From NCBI GenBank assembly GCA_013824865.1, contig PNON01000018.1, forward strand, positions 1 to 43,285: a stretch of DNA of 43,285 nt, in the 5' to 3' direction. A program made the translations under genes and the position numbers. Every line of letters starts with the position of its first letter. The first letter of the stretch is position 1. This document shows, one piece after another, positions 21,966 to 29,054 of the stretch. The notes under the pieces are model-generated. The model searched no databases. It had not been told where the DNA came from and saw nothing but the letters and a program-made list of their open reading frames with translations. This stretch comes from Anaerolinea sp. (lineage in GTDB: Bacteria > Chloroflexota > Anaerolineae > Anaerolineales > Anaerolineaceae).

Positions 21966-22799
21966 TTGACATCACCCACTTACCCATCCTCGCTGGATGT
22001 ATCCCCCGGGCAGCCTACCAGCGTGGTGCAATACAACCGCCTGCGGGCGGACGCGCTGACCCTGGGTGCGGCTCCAGAAGATGCAGTCGCCCTCGGAGGC
22101 TTTTTGAGCAGCTATATCTCTGGAGTATCCATCACTTACCTGGCCGCGAACCGGCTGCGCGTGCAGTATGACGCGAAATTCCCGCCCACGCTGATGATCC
22201 GCGGCACCATGTGCCAGGCCACAGCCAACGTCGATCTATCCGCCGGCTCTTTCAGCGGCGGGGCAGCGGATTGGTATATCTTTGCCAACCGGACGGCGGG
22301 TAATAAGGCTTTCACGCTGACGGTCAATACCAGCTCCACCGAAGGCGCAGACCAGCGCCTGATCGGCGTCTGCCGCTGGGACGGGAGCGCGCTGGATTCC
22401 GCATCCATCCAGACCTACGCCAGCGGGCAATCCAGCAATAAGACAGCGGTAATCACCCTGCAAGCCTGGGTGACCTACACCAGCCAGACCAGCTACACCG
22501 CCGCGGGAGTCTGCCATCACTTGCTGGATTTCGCCCGTTTGAAGGCGGGGGCGAAGTCTGCGGCGCTGGTGACGAACCTGTATGCCACCAGCGGCACCGC
22601 CTACGCGCGCTTTTATAACACCACCGATTCGGTCACCATCGTGGAGCTATCCACCACAGCCACCGCGGCGGTGACGATGGTGAAGAGCGCGGATATCCTT
22701 TCTGCATTGCCCAATGGCCTGGTGGAAACGCGCTTCGAGTGGAAGACCAGTGGTACCCGCGCGGATTGTTACTGGGGCGCGCTGGTGATCGAGTATTGA
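21966..22799 (+). CDS. Phage tail/fibre-like structural protein
   Basis: 277 residues from TTG 21966, supported by AAAGGAGAT at 21953-21961. Thr/Ser/Ala-rich beta sequence: VSITYLAANRLRVQYDAKFP, ADWYIFANRT, FTLTVNTSSTEGADQR, LIGVCRWDGSAL, TSGTAYARFYNTTDSVTIVE. Such proteins occur as tail fibres, baseplate-wedge or capsid decoration proteins. No tape-measure gene is present between head and this gene. Last firm gene before a 400-bp repeat-rich gap. Confidence 0.6.
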   Translation: MTSPTYPSSLDVSPGQPTSVVQYNRLRADALTLGAAPEDAVALGGFLSSYISGVSITYLAANRLRVQYDAKFPPTLMIRGTMCQATANVDLSAGSFSGGAADWYIFANRTAGNKAFTLTVNTSSTEGADQRLIGVCRWDGSALDSASIQTYASGQSSNKTAVITLQAWVTYTSQTSYTAAGVCHHLLDFARLKAGAKSAALVTNLYATSGTAYARFYNTTDSVTIVELSTTATAAVTMVKSADILSALPNGLVETRFEWKTSGTRADCYWGALVIEY

Positions 22800-22810
22800 T
22801 GAAGTTGAGG

Positions 22811-22954
22811 AACCGGTGCTTCGACTAGCTCAGCAGCCGGTGCTTCCACATGCTCAGCAACCGTTGCTTCCACATGCTCAGTAGCCGTTGCTTTGACAAG
22901 CTCAGCAGCCGGTTTTTCGCTCCCTGAGCTTGTCGAAGGGAGCTTGTCGAAGGG
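22811..22954 (+). repeat. 24-bp tandem repeat array
   Basis: Four units of about 24 bp of the type AGCCGGTGCTTCGACAAGCT+CAGC (22811-22906), differing at a few sites (CTTCCACATG, CTTTGACAAG), followed by a partial unit and two inverted copies of GAGCTTGTCGAAGGG. The unit contains the CTTCGACAAGCTCAG motif seen singly at about 13320 and 17350. Confidence 0.75.
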
Positions 22955-22963
22955 ACATCCTCA

Positions 22964-23065
22964 TGTCATTCTCGAAAGGACCGGGATGATATGCGAACCC
23001 TCGCAGAGGGCGAAGCAATCTCTGCCCAGTCCTGATCGCCACGCCACTCCGTGCTCGCGATGACA
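22964..23065. repeat. Dispersed inverted repeat in the gap before the next phage gene
   Basis: TGTCATTCTCGAAAGGACCG...GCGAAGCAATCTC, then a CTCGCGATGACA right arm: a composite of two dispersed families. GTAGGGCGGGATTCAGCCCG (about 23080) is a further short hairpin. No gene between 22800 and 23199. Confidence 0.65.
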
Positions 23066-23199
23066 AAACGATAGTAATGTAGGGCGGGATTCAGCCCGCC
23101 AGCAAGGTGAGATAAATTATGAACCCCTCTGGTTTTCGAGGAAATGACCGCAAATATCTTCGCGGGTGGGGTTTTGAGGGTAACCAAGGAGGAACTAAA

Positions 23200-23598
23200 G
23201 TGAACTTTGAGCAATTTACCGAGGAAGTACGGGCAGCTAACCCCGCGGCGGGAGTGATCTGCGCCACCGAGCAGCCATTAACGTTGGTAGTGGATGGCCG
23301 GGCGGTGGATCCAGCCCCGCTGCTGGCGGCGCATAGCCCCTGCTGGCTGCGGTTGGACAAGGCGATGATCCGCGCGGATGGGTCGGATGCAGCCCGGTTG
23401 CTGGTGGATTTTCCATACCGGGCGAATTTGGAAGTCGTGATGACGCTGCGGCATGGCGAGAGCAGCATGCAAGAGAGCCTGGTGTTGAATGGCAGTGGTC
23501 AGGGGGAATTAGAGATCGTGTCATCCACCCCGGGAATGATCCATATAGAAGTGCAGGGGAAGCCGGTGCGGACCAGCCTGCAAGTGGAGGAGATATGA
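23200..23598 (+). CDS. Phage module hypothetical protein, beta-rich
   Basis: 132 residues from GTG 23200, chosen because AAGGAGG lies 8 bases upstream; the frame is open further 5' but without such a site and through repeat DNA. Begins MNFEQFTEEVRAANPAAGVI, ends SSTPGMIHIEVQGKPVRTSL. Beta-rich, no known domain seen. Its first ~26 codons are duplicated as a decayed copy at 24456. It overlaps the next start by 4 bp. Confidence 0.65.
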   Translation: MNFEQFTEEVRAANPAAGVICATEQPLTLVVDGRAVDPAPLLAAHSPCWLRLDKAMIRADGSDAARLLVDFPYRANLEVVMTLRHGESSMQESLVLNGSGQGELEIVSSTPGMIHIEVQGKPVRTSLQVEEI

Positions 23599-23799
23599 TG
23601 GCAAAACGGATCAGCGTGGATGATAGAAGCAAGCTGGAGGATCAGGCAGCTCGGAAAGAAATGAAAACTGAACGGAAAGCTGGCACAGGATATGAAGTTG
23701 GTCGAAGTGGCGGAATTGGTGCTGCTGCTTGCTCGGTTCGTAGGAGTGGTGGATGCAGGGGTGCCAGTTGGCGGAATAGGAAATAATCGTATGCATTAA
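23595..23799 (+). pseudogene. Small phage gene with apparent frameshift
   Basis: The first frame reads MAKRISVDDRSKLEDQAARK and then drifts into Gly/Arg/Ser-rich residues ending at 23786. From about 23665 another frame gives KLNGKLAQDMKLVEVAELVL then LLARFVGVVDAGVPVGG, ending at TAA 23799, which looks like a real helix. A one-base slip near GAAATGAAAACTG (23659-23671) would join them. Alternatives are two short overlapping genes or programmed frameshifting. Confidence 0.4.
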
Positions 23800-23954
23800 C
23801 TTTGTGTCCTACTATTCCGCTGTTATTGAAAAAGTTTGTGTGTCACGCCCCGATAATTCTTGAGATAAATAATAAGGATTCTGTAAGATTAAATCCGTGA
23901 AATATCGTGTAAAGTATCCATAACGGTTAAACATTATCGGGTCTGGAGAATAAA

Positions 23955-24137
23955 TTGGCGCTTCCCTTTATTAAATTTCAATTATTCTTTAAAAGCGAAA
24001 AAGGTCAGACCACCATTGAATATGCGTTGCTCCTGGCGCTGATCACCCTGGTTGTTATTGTCGTGCTGCGTTTCATGGGCCCTGCCATCAGCAATTTCTT
24101 CCAGGATGTTGGCACCACTGTGGATGGCGCGGGGTAA
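23955..24137 (+). CDS. flp: Flp/Fap-type pilin
   Basis: 60 residues, TTG start with TGGAGA at 23944-23949. Leader KFQLFFKSEKG ends at the prepilin peptidase site Gly17|Gln18, followed by QTTIEYALLLALITLVVIVV with Glu at +5 and Tyr at +6, the Flp signature. It would form a thin type IVb/Tad pilus, but no prepilin peptidase or tad assembly genes are in this window, so it would rely on genes elsewhere. Followed by a terminator, so it is a single-gene unit. Confidence 0.9.
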   Translation: MALPFIKFQLFFKSEKGQTTIEYALLLALITLVVIVVLRFMGPAISNFFQDVGTTVDGAG

Positions 24138-24161
24138 ACCCTATATGTATGTACTGTTTTG

Positions 24162-24187
24162 AACGGGTGAAATACCCGGTTTTTTTA
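24162..24187 (+). terminator. Terminator after the Flp pilin gene
   Basis: ACGGGT-GAAAT-ACCCGGT with a short GC stem, followed by TTTTTTT. Confidence 0.6.
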
Positions 24188-24349
24188 ATATATAGTCGGG
24201 AGATATCGCCCGAAAATGTACTTACTAGTCTGGCAAACGGTCGAATAACCGACCCAGTTGGTGCGTTGGGAACATGTATTCACCGCATAATGTGGACGCT
24301 GTTTATGCTCCCAACAGCACCCTACCGTTGGTGATGGAATATTGATAGG

Positions 24350-24437
24350 GTTGGGGCACGACGGATAGAGTTGGGGTACGACATGTCGTGCCCTACCGGG
24401 GCGAGGCGGTCGCGAAGCTCCCAATAGTGAGGCTCGC
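24350..24437. repeat. Degenerate palindromic repeats
   Basis: GGGGTACGACATGTCGTGCCCT (24373-24394, one mismatch) is preceded by a half-copy GGGGCACGACGGATAGA (from 24353) and followed by a REP-like CGGGGCGAGGCGGTCGCGAA (24397-24416) to AGTGAGGCTCGCC. The latter shares its GGTCGCGAAG loop with the palindrome at 4482. Confidence 0.6.
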
Positions 24438-24455
24438 CATTTCGTGAAGGTTTTT

Positions 24456-24539
24456 ATGTTGAATTTTGAGCAATATACCGAAGAAGCCCGCGCAGCGTAC
24501 CCCGTGGCGGGAGTGATCTCCGCTATGGAGCAGCATTGA
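24456..24539 (+). pseudogene. Truncated duplicate of the start of the gene at 23200
   Basis: ATG 24456 to TGA 24539 reads MLNFEQYTEEARAAYPVAGV then ISAMEQH. It aligns with MNFEQFTEEVRAANPAAGVICATEQP of the intact gene 1.25 kb upstream, then ends. It is only 27 residues and directly follows REP-like repeats. 24540-24700 shows no gene. Confidence 0.75.
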
Positions 24540-24705
24540 GGGTGGCCAGTAATTCGTCCTGGTCCATATCATAATCCCACGCATAAGCGCTTTGCATGAT
24601 TACTCCTGCAATAATGATTAGCCAGGATAAGAAGCGTTGGCAACGCACCAGCCTTACCACCACATTCCCTCCTCCATTCAGGTGTAAAAATCCTTGTTTT
24701 TCTTA

Positions 24706-24714
24706 TGGTATACT
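24706..24714 (+). promoter_or_regulatory. Extended -10 promoter
   Basis: TGGTATACT: TATACT at 24709-24714 with a TGN extension; no good -35. It lies 65 bp before the secreted-protein gene at 24779. Confidence 0.45.
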
Positions 24715-24778
24715 AATCAAAATGCGGGTAATTTGCCAACTTTGCTATATGGAGTAAAACCGTAGTGAGGAAAACGCG

Positions 24779-25267
24779 ATGAACAAAAAATTTACGCAAG
24801 CCATCTACTGGATCATGATTGCAGCCATTCTTCTTTCTATTGCCATCACTCCCGGAACTGTGTCTGCATCGCGTGGGTATGTGCTCCTTCCCATGGACGA
24901 TGGTACCTATGATGATACAAATGGGAATATCGTCTATGCCGGCTGGGACGCAAACTACATACTCGGCGATTATCTTAATTCAGAGCATCAAACGAAAATT
25001 TTAACCAAATCCGCTGTGTTCAAATTCCATGGCTCGCAAGTAATCGTTTACTTCCGCAAGAGTCCGATTATGGGAACTATGTCAGTTGTAATTAAGGATG
25101 ACACAGATACCGTTGTATCATCAACCACAGTCAACCAGTACAATTCCAGGGATTTGTTTGGACAAACGTGGTCCAGCCCGGTTTTCATGGATGGCTATTA
25201 CACACTGACTTTATCATACCAGTCCGGGTACACGGCCATTAACCTGGATGCAATCGAAGTGAAATAA
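24779..25267 (+). CDS. Secreted carbohydrate-binding-like protein
   Basis: 162 residues. Signal peptide (NKKFTQ then IYWIMIAAILLSIAI, cut near VSA|SRG). The mature part is a single jelly-roll-like domain: AVFKFHGSQVIVYFRKSP, MSVVIKDDTDTVVSSTTVNQ, WSSPVFMDGYYTLTLSYQSG and the end NLDAIEV. This pattern (S.VFxFxGxxV...VDLDAIEV) is typical of galactose-binding-like modules in Chloroflexota surface proteins. No catalytic domain. Likely bound to the cell surface or polysaccharide. Confidence 0.65.
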   Translation: MNKKFTQAIYWIMIAAILLSIAITPGTVSASRGYVLLPMDDGTYDDTNGNIVYAGWDANYILGDYLNSEHQTKILTKSAVFKFHGSQVIVYFRKSPIMGTMSVVIKDDTDTVVSSTTVNQYNSRDLFGQTWSSPVFMDGYYTLTLSYQSGYTAINLDAIEVK

Positions 25268-25305
25268 ACCTTCGCTATCCCATCGACAAGGAGGTGGTGC
25301 CTAAA

Positions 25306-25362
25306 ATGAACGACAGTTATCCCCAACCTAGCGCTGTGGCGTCCCTCCTGATCGCCGATTGA
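25306..25362 (+). CDS. 18-codon ORF with a near-perfect ribosome binding site
   Basis: AAGGAGGTG at 25289-25297 is a near full-length match to the anti-Shine-Dalgarno sequence, and ATG 25306 opens MNDSYPQPSAVASLLIAD, ending at TGA 25360-25362. A terminator follows 20 bases later. It could be a small protein, an attenuator-type leader peptide or the leftover start of a longer gene. Not recognised. Confidence 0.4.
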   Translation: MNDSYPQPSAVASLLIAD

Positions 25363-25382
25363 TCAAGGTGCCGCAGCGCGGA

Positions 25383-25420
25383 TAGAGCCGTCCTTCACCG
25401 GACGGCTCTACTCTTTCTTT
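25383..25420 (+). terminator. Intrinsic terminator
   Basis: TAGAGCCGTCC-TTCACC-GGACGGCTCTA is a perfect 11-bp stem followed by CTCTTTCTTT. Confidence 0.85.
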
Positions 25421-25494
25421 GATGCAGCTTCTTAAACTTATAAACTTTGTAATTAATAGTCGCAATAAAATCTAATTAATGCTTTTCTTTATAG

Positions 25495-26913
25495 GTGGAT
25501 GACTTGAATTTCCTAGTTATTTCAGTTGTTCTTCTCACGATAATAGATCTTTTGTTGTCACTGGCAAGAAAAGCTAATAACGTATTTCTTTTTATAGTTA
25601 AGTGTATAAATTTAGCGTTCAACTTATTTATAATTATCAATAATAAATTTCTCTGGCAGTTATACTTCGTAGCTATTTTTTCTCTTGCCTCGACGCTAAT
25701 TTGGATTCTTAGGAATTTTCATCTCCGAAAAGTAAAACAATGGGAATCTATAATGTTCCTTTCCGGGGGTCTAGTTGCTATAATTCTCACCAGCTCCGCA
25801 TTAATGTTCTTTCCCCTGCCCATGATGCCTTATCCTTCCGGCCCCTACCCCGTTGGAACTCGTGAATATACACTCGACCCAAGCACCTGCCAGGATACGG
25901 TCAACAATTACAATAATTACCGGGTAAGAGTAAAAATATGGTATCCAGCAGAAAGAACAAAAGATAAAGCAAATTATGCAATTAATAAAGATGAAGTAAT
26001 TAGGTTTCTTAAATTTTACGAGAATACAACCTATGATCTCATGAATTACGCATATGCTTATACTAATTCCATTAAAAGCAACTCATATAATGATGCTGAT
26101 ATTAATCGTGGGGGAGGGGGTAGTTTCCCAGTAATTCTTTACAATGGAGCTTATTTTTCGGTAGTCGGGCAAAATTCAATCTTAATGGAAGAATTGGCTA
26201 GTCATGGTTTCATAGTGCTGAGTATTGCACATCCATACGGCACTATAATCACATACGAAGATAGCAGTTTTATAACACCAGAAACAAAATTAATAAACGA
26301 TACTTTTAACCTTGCATTTGCAGAAACATTACCATTAGACCAGCAATATGAAGATTGGCTTGACAGTGGTATGAATATAGTTGATGCTGATCACAAATAT
26401 TACAACCAATTGAGCAGTTGGAAATCCATCATCAACCAATGGGAAACTGACAACTATTGTGTTTTAGAATATTTTATTGATCAGAACACCAATAATGCAA
26501 GTATATTTTTCGAGAAGATTAATTTCAACAGTATTGGTGTTATAGGTCATTCGCTGGGCGGATATACTGCAGGTAATTTATGTTCTCACCAAGCCGCTGT
26601 CAAAGCCTGTGTTTTTTTAGATACAAATTCTCGAAGCGACTATTTCTTCACAGACATGCAAAAACCATCCCTCTTTATTTTTGCGAATTCATCAGTAAAA
26701 ATTGACCCCTACATTGAAAAGAATCCGGATGCACCGATCAGCGTTGTAATAATAGAGGATGTCCATCACCTAAATTTTATGGAACAGTGGCTGCTGGTAC
26801 CATATAATTTTAATAATCATACCTACACTTTATTTAATACTTATAGGACATTATATAAAGCATATGGGGAAACGACAATGTTTTTCCTGAGCACAATGCC
26901 AACCAATGAATGA
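25495..26913 (+). CDS. Membrane-anchored PAF-acetylhydrolase-like alpha/beta hydrolase
   Basis: 472 residues from GTG 25495. The first ~115 residues hold about four membrane helices (LNFLVISVVLLTIIDLLLSL to VAIILTSSALMFFPLPMM). The rest is an alpha/beta hydrolase of the platelet-activating-factor acetylhydrolase II/dienelactone type: GPYPVGTREYTL, PVILYNGAYFSVVGQNSILM, GVIGHSLGGYTAGN with nucleophile Ser353, VFLDTNS with Asp376, VHHLNF with His424/425. It probably cleaves short acyl esters of lipids at the membrane. The gene is AT-rich relative to its flanks and has a weak ribosome binding site, suggesting transfer. It sits alone between a terminator and a convergent gene. Confidence 0.8.
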   Translation: MDDLNFLVISVVLLTIIDLLLSLARKANNVFLFIVKCINLAFNLFIIINNKFLWQLYFVAIFSLASTLIWILRNFHLRKVKQWESIMFLSGGLVAIILTSSALMFFPLPMMPYPSGPYPVGTREYTLDPSTCQDTVNNYNNYRVRVKIWYPAERTKDKANYAINKDEVIRFLKFYENTTYDLMNYAYAYTNSIKSNSYNDADINRGGGGSFPVILYNGAYFSVVGQNSILMEELASHGFIVLSIAHPYGTIITYEDSSFITPETKLINDTFNLAFAETLPLDQQYEDWLDSGMNIVDADHKYYNQLSSWKSIINQWETDNYCVLEYFIDQNTNNASIFFEKINFNSIGVIGHSLGGYTAGNLCSHQAAVKACVFLDTNSRSDYFFTDMQKPSLFIFANSSVKIDPYIEKNPDAPISVVIIEDVHHLNFMEQWLLVPYNFNNHTYTLFNTYRTLYKAYGETTMFFLSTMPTNE

Positions 26914-27001
26914 AATTAGATATACAAAATTTAACAAATCCTCCTGGTTGGGCGCAAACAAACTACAAGTTTACATACTCGTGCAATAGTTGGTTTAGGT
27001 C

Positions 27002-28000
27002 TTATCTAGCTTGCGGGTACCTGGTAAAAAGCTCATACAGTGCGCGTGAGATGGCATCCTCCCGCATCACCATTTCCTTGATCCTGGCATTACGCTTCAC
27101 CTGCTCCACCACTATACGCGGCAGCGCATTGCCGATCTTGCCCAGCAATCCCATAAAACCGACTGGCGATTCCGGGTCATAGTGGCCATCATACTTGCTG
27201 TCGCGGATGTAAAAATCGGGCGTCAGACTCTCCAGCACCTGTTTCACGTTCAGCCGGCTGAAATGCGCTGGCAGGCGCACATGCTCCACCCGCGGCAGGT
27301 GGAAATACTGCCATACCTCGCGTATTTCACCCTCCACTGATAAACGTGGGTAACAGATGCGTGGTACACCGTGTGTCTGTGTCTCCAATTCTTCCATGTT
27401 CAACGCCTCATCAAAGATTTCCGAACGGATCTTGATCGGCGTGCGGTAAAGCAATCGCAACGCATCTACCATCACCTGTCGCACCGCCAGCGCCAGTGTT
27501 GCACCCTGGCGGATGGTTGTCAATTGCCCGATGACATCCCGTTGAATATCATCCAGGATAACCAGCGAGCGCATGGAAAAATCGCTGCCAGTCAGTGTCT
27601 CCAACACCTCCACGCGGATCTCTGGCTCCATCCCTGCCAATCGTGTCAACTGCTGGTGGGCAATATCCGTATAAACCTTCAGCACCTCTTGCGGGTTTGT
27701 GCAGGTGCCCGCCAGGTTGGGCACCATGCCTGAAACATCATACTCACGTGTCATGTCCATCAGCATGGTGTTGATGTCGTAGATGCTAGCGGCTTCCACC
27801 AGTCCGCGAAAATCCCTGGCTGTCAGCGCTTCCGGTCGGATAACTGCCAGGATCTCATTGATGAAGGGCGGCTTGTTATAGACTGTGTACTCTGGCGTAC
27901 TGGCTGTAGTTGTCATATCATCCTCGCATTTGAGGATATCATCCTCGCATTTGAGGATATCATCCTCGCTTTCCCGGATGCCTCCATTTCCCGCATCCAT
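27002..28000 (-). CDS. Conserved hypothetical protein
   Basis: Up to 332 residues; ATG 27916 (MTTTASTPEYTVYNKPPFIN) has GAGGAT upstream and gives 304 residues, the more likely start. The longer form adds a DDILKCE duplication encoded by 21-bp tandem repeats. Mostly helical: VIRPEALTARDFRGLVEAAS, REYDVSGMVPNLAG, IRQGATLALAVRQVMVDALR, HGVPRICYPRLS. No membrane segment or known catalytic motif. Family not recognised. Convergent with the hydrolase gene and divergent from the lipid kinase gene. Confidence 0.7.
   Translation of the reverse strand: MDAGNGGIRESEDDILKCEDDILKCEDDMTTTASTPEYTVYNKPPFINEILAVIRPEALTARDFRGLVEAASIYDINTMLMDMTREYDVSGMVPNLAGTCTNPQEVLKVYTDIAHQQLTRLAGMEPEIRVEVLETLTGSDFSMRSLVILDDIQRDVIGQLTTIRQGATLALAVRQVMVDALRLLYRTPIKIRSEIFDEALNMEELETQTHGVPRICYPRLSVEGEIREVWQYFHLPRVEHVRLPAHFSRLNVKQVLESLTPDFYIRDSKYDGHYDPESPVGFMGLLGKIGNALPRIVVEQVKRNARIKEMVMREDAISRALYELFTRYPQAR
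27917..27969 (-). repeat. 21-bp tandem hairpin repeats at a start codon
   Basis: Two exact 21-bp units (27917-27937 and 27938-27958) plus an 11-bp partial, each able to fold (ATCCTC-GCATTT-GAGGAT on the + strand). They abut ATG 27916 on the - strand and supply its GAGGAT ribosome binding sequence, one candidate per repeat. Confidence 0.75.
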
Positions 28001-28125
28001 TGCCTTATTAATAATATAGCATCTGGACGCAAAAGATACAACCGCTTTTGATTGCCAAATACACCACCCTTGCCTTATGGATGAATATAGTAAAATAAAC
28101 CAGACCTTATTCCCCGGAGGGAACC

Positions 28126-29040
28126 ATGCCCAAAAAAGTTAAACTTATCTTCAACCCCACTGCCAATCTTGGCCGCGCTTGGTCTGTTGCCTCAGCCCTG
28201 CGCCCAATCGTGGCAGAATTTGGAAATGCGGATTGGACCGGAACCGTTTACCCCACTCACGCTACCGAGTTGGCTCGTCAGGCTGCGGAGGAAGGTTATG
28301 AAACTGTGGTAGCCATGGGCGGTGATGGCACCATGCACGAGGTACTGAACGGTCTGATGCAGGTTCCTGCTGAACGCCGCCCCAGGATGGGCATTGTGCC
28401 GCTCGGTTCCGGAAACGATTTGGCCTTCTCTTGCGATATCTCAACCAATCCAGAAGAAGCCATGCGGCAGGCTCTTTCCGGCGCACCCATGCCGGTGGAT
28501 GTCGGCAGTGTGCGCGATGGCCGTGGACGGCAGGAGTATTGGGCCAACTCCTTTGGTATCGGCTTTGATACCATTGTTACCATGCATTCCCGCAAGGTGC
28601 CTCTCTTCCAGGGATTCACCGTCTATCTTATCGCCGTACTGCAAACAATCCTTTTCGATTACCAGCCATTCGACCTGCAAATCAAGGTGGATGGACAGGA
28701 ATGGCGCCGCGAGTATATGCTCTTCGTGTTGATGAACGGGAAGAGGGAAGGCGGCGGTTTCCATGTCACACCAGCTTCCCTGCCCGATGATGGCCTGTTG
28801 GATTATCTGGCTGTGGATAAGGTTTCCCGTTTGAAGATGCTGCAGATCCTGCCCGCAGTGTTGAATGGCACGCACGGGGGCATGAAAGAATGCAAGTTGG
28901 GTACCTTCCGGCAATTGGAACTTGTTTCCAAGCAGCCACTTTATATCCACCTGGATGGCGAGATATTTGCTACCCCCGCTGCCCGGGTTGATCAACTCTC
29001 CGTGGAAATCTTGCCTGGGGTGCTGCAAATCGTCAGGTAG
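28126..29040 (+). CDS. Diacylglycerol kinase-family (YegS/DgkB-like) lipid kinase
   Basis: 304 residues. The DAGK catalytic domain has FNPTAN (9-14), the nucleotide loop MGGDGTMHEVLNG (64-76) and VPLGSGNDLA (91-100); the C-terminal half has the beta sandwich with GGGFHVTPASLPDDGLLDYL. It would phosphorylate diacylglycerol or a related lipid at the membrane with ATP. GGAGGG lies 5 bases before ATG 28126. Normal length; followed closely by the next gene on the same strand (14 bp), so likely cotranscribed. Confidence 0.9.
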   Translation: MPKKVKLIFNPTANLGRAWSVASALRPIVAEFGNADWTGTVYPTHATELARQAAEEGYETVVAMGGDGTMHEVLNGLMQVPAERRPRMGIVPLGSGNDLAFSCDISTNPEEAMRQALSGAPMPVDVGSVRDGRGRQEYWANSFGIGFDTIVTMHSRKVPLFQGFTVYLIAVLQTILFDYQPFDLQIKVDGQEWRREYMLFVLMNGKREGGGFHVTPASLPDDGLLDYLAVDKVSRLKMLQILPAVLNGTHGGMKECKLGTFRQLELVSKQPLYIHLDGEIFATPAARVDQLSVEILPGVLQIVR

Positions 29041-29054
29041 ATAGGAAGATACCC

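Noticed and set aside
24540-24778. A tRNA or att site bounding the phage module
   Set aside because: No cloverleaf or direct repeat shared with the 13.2 kb side could be found by eye.
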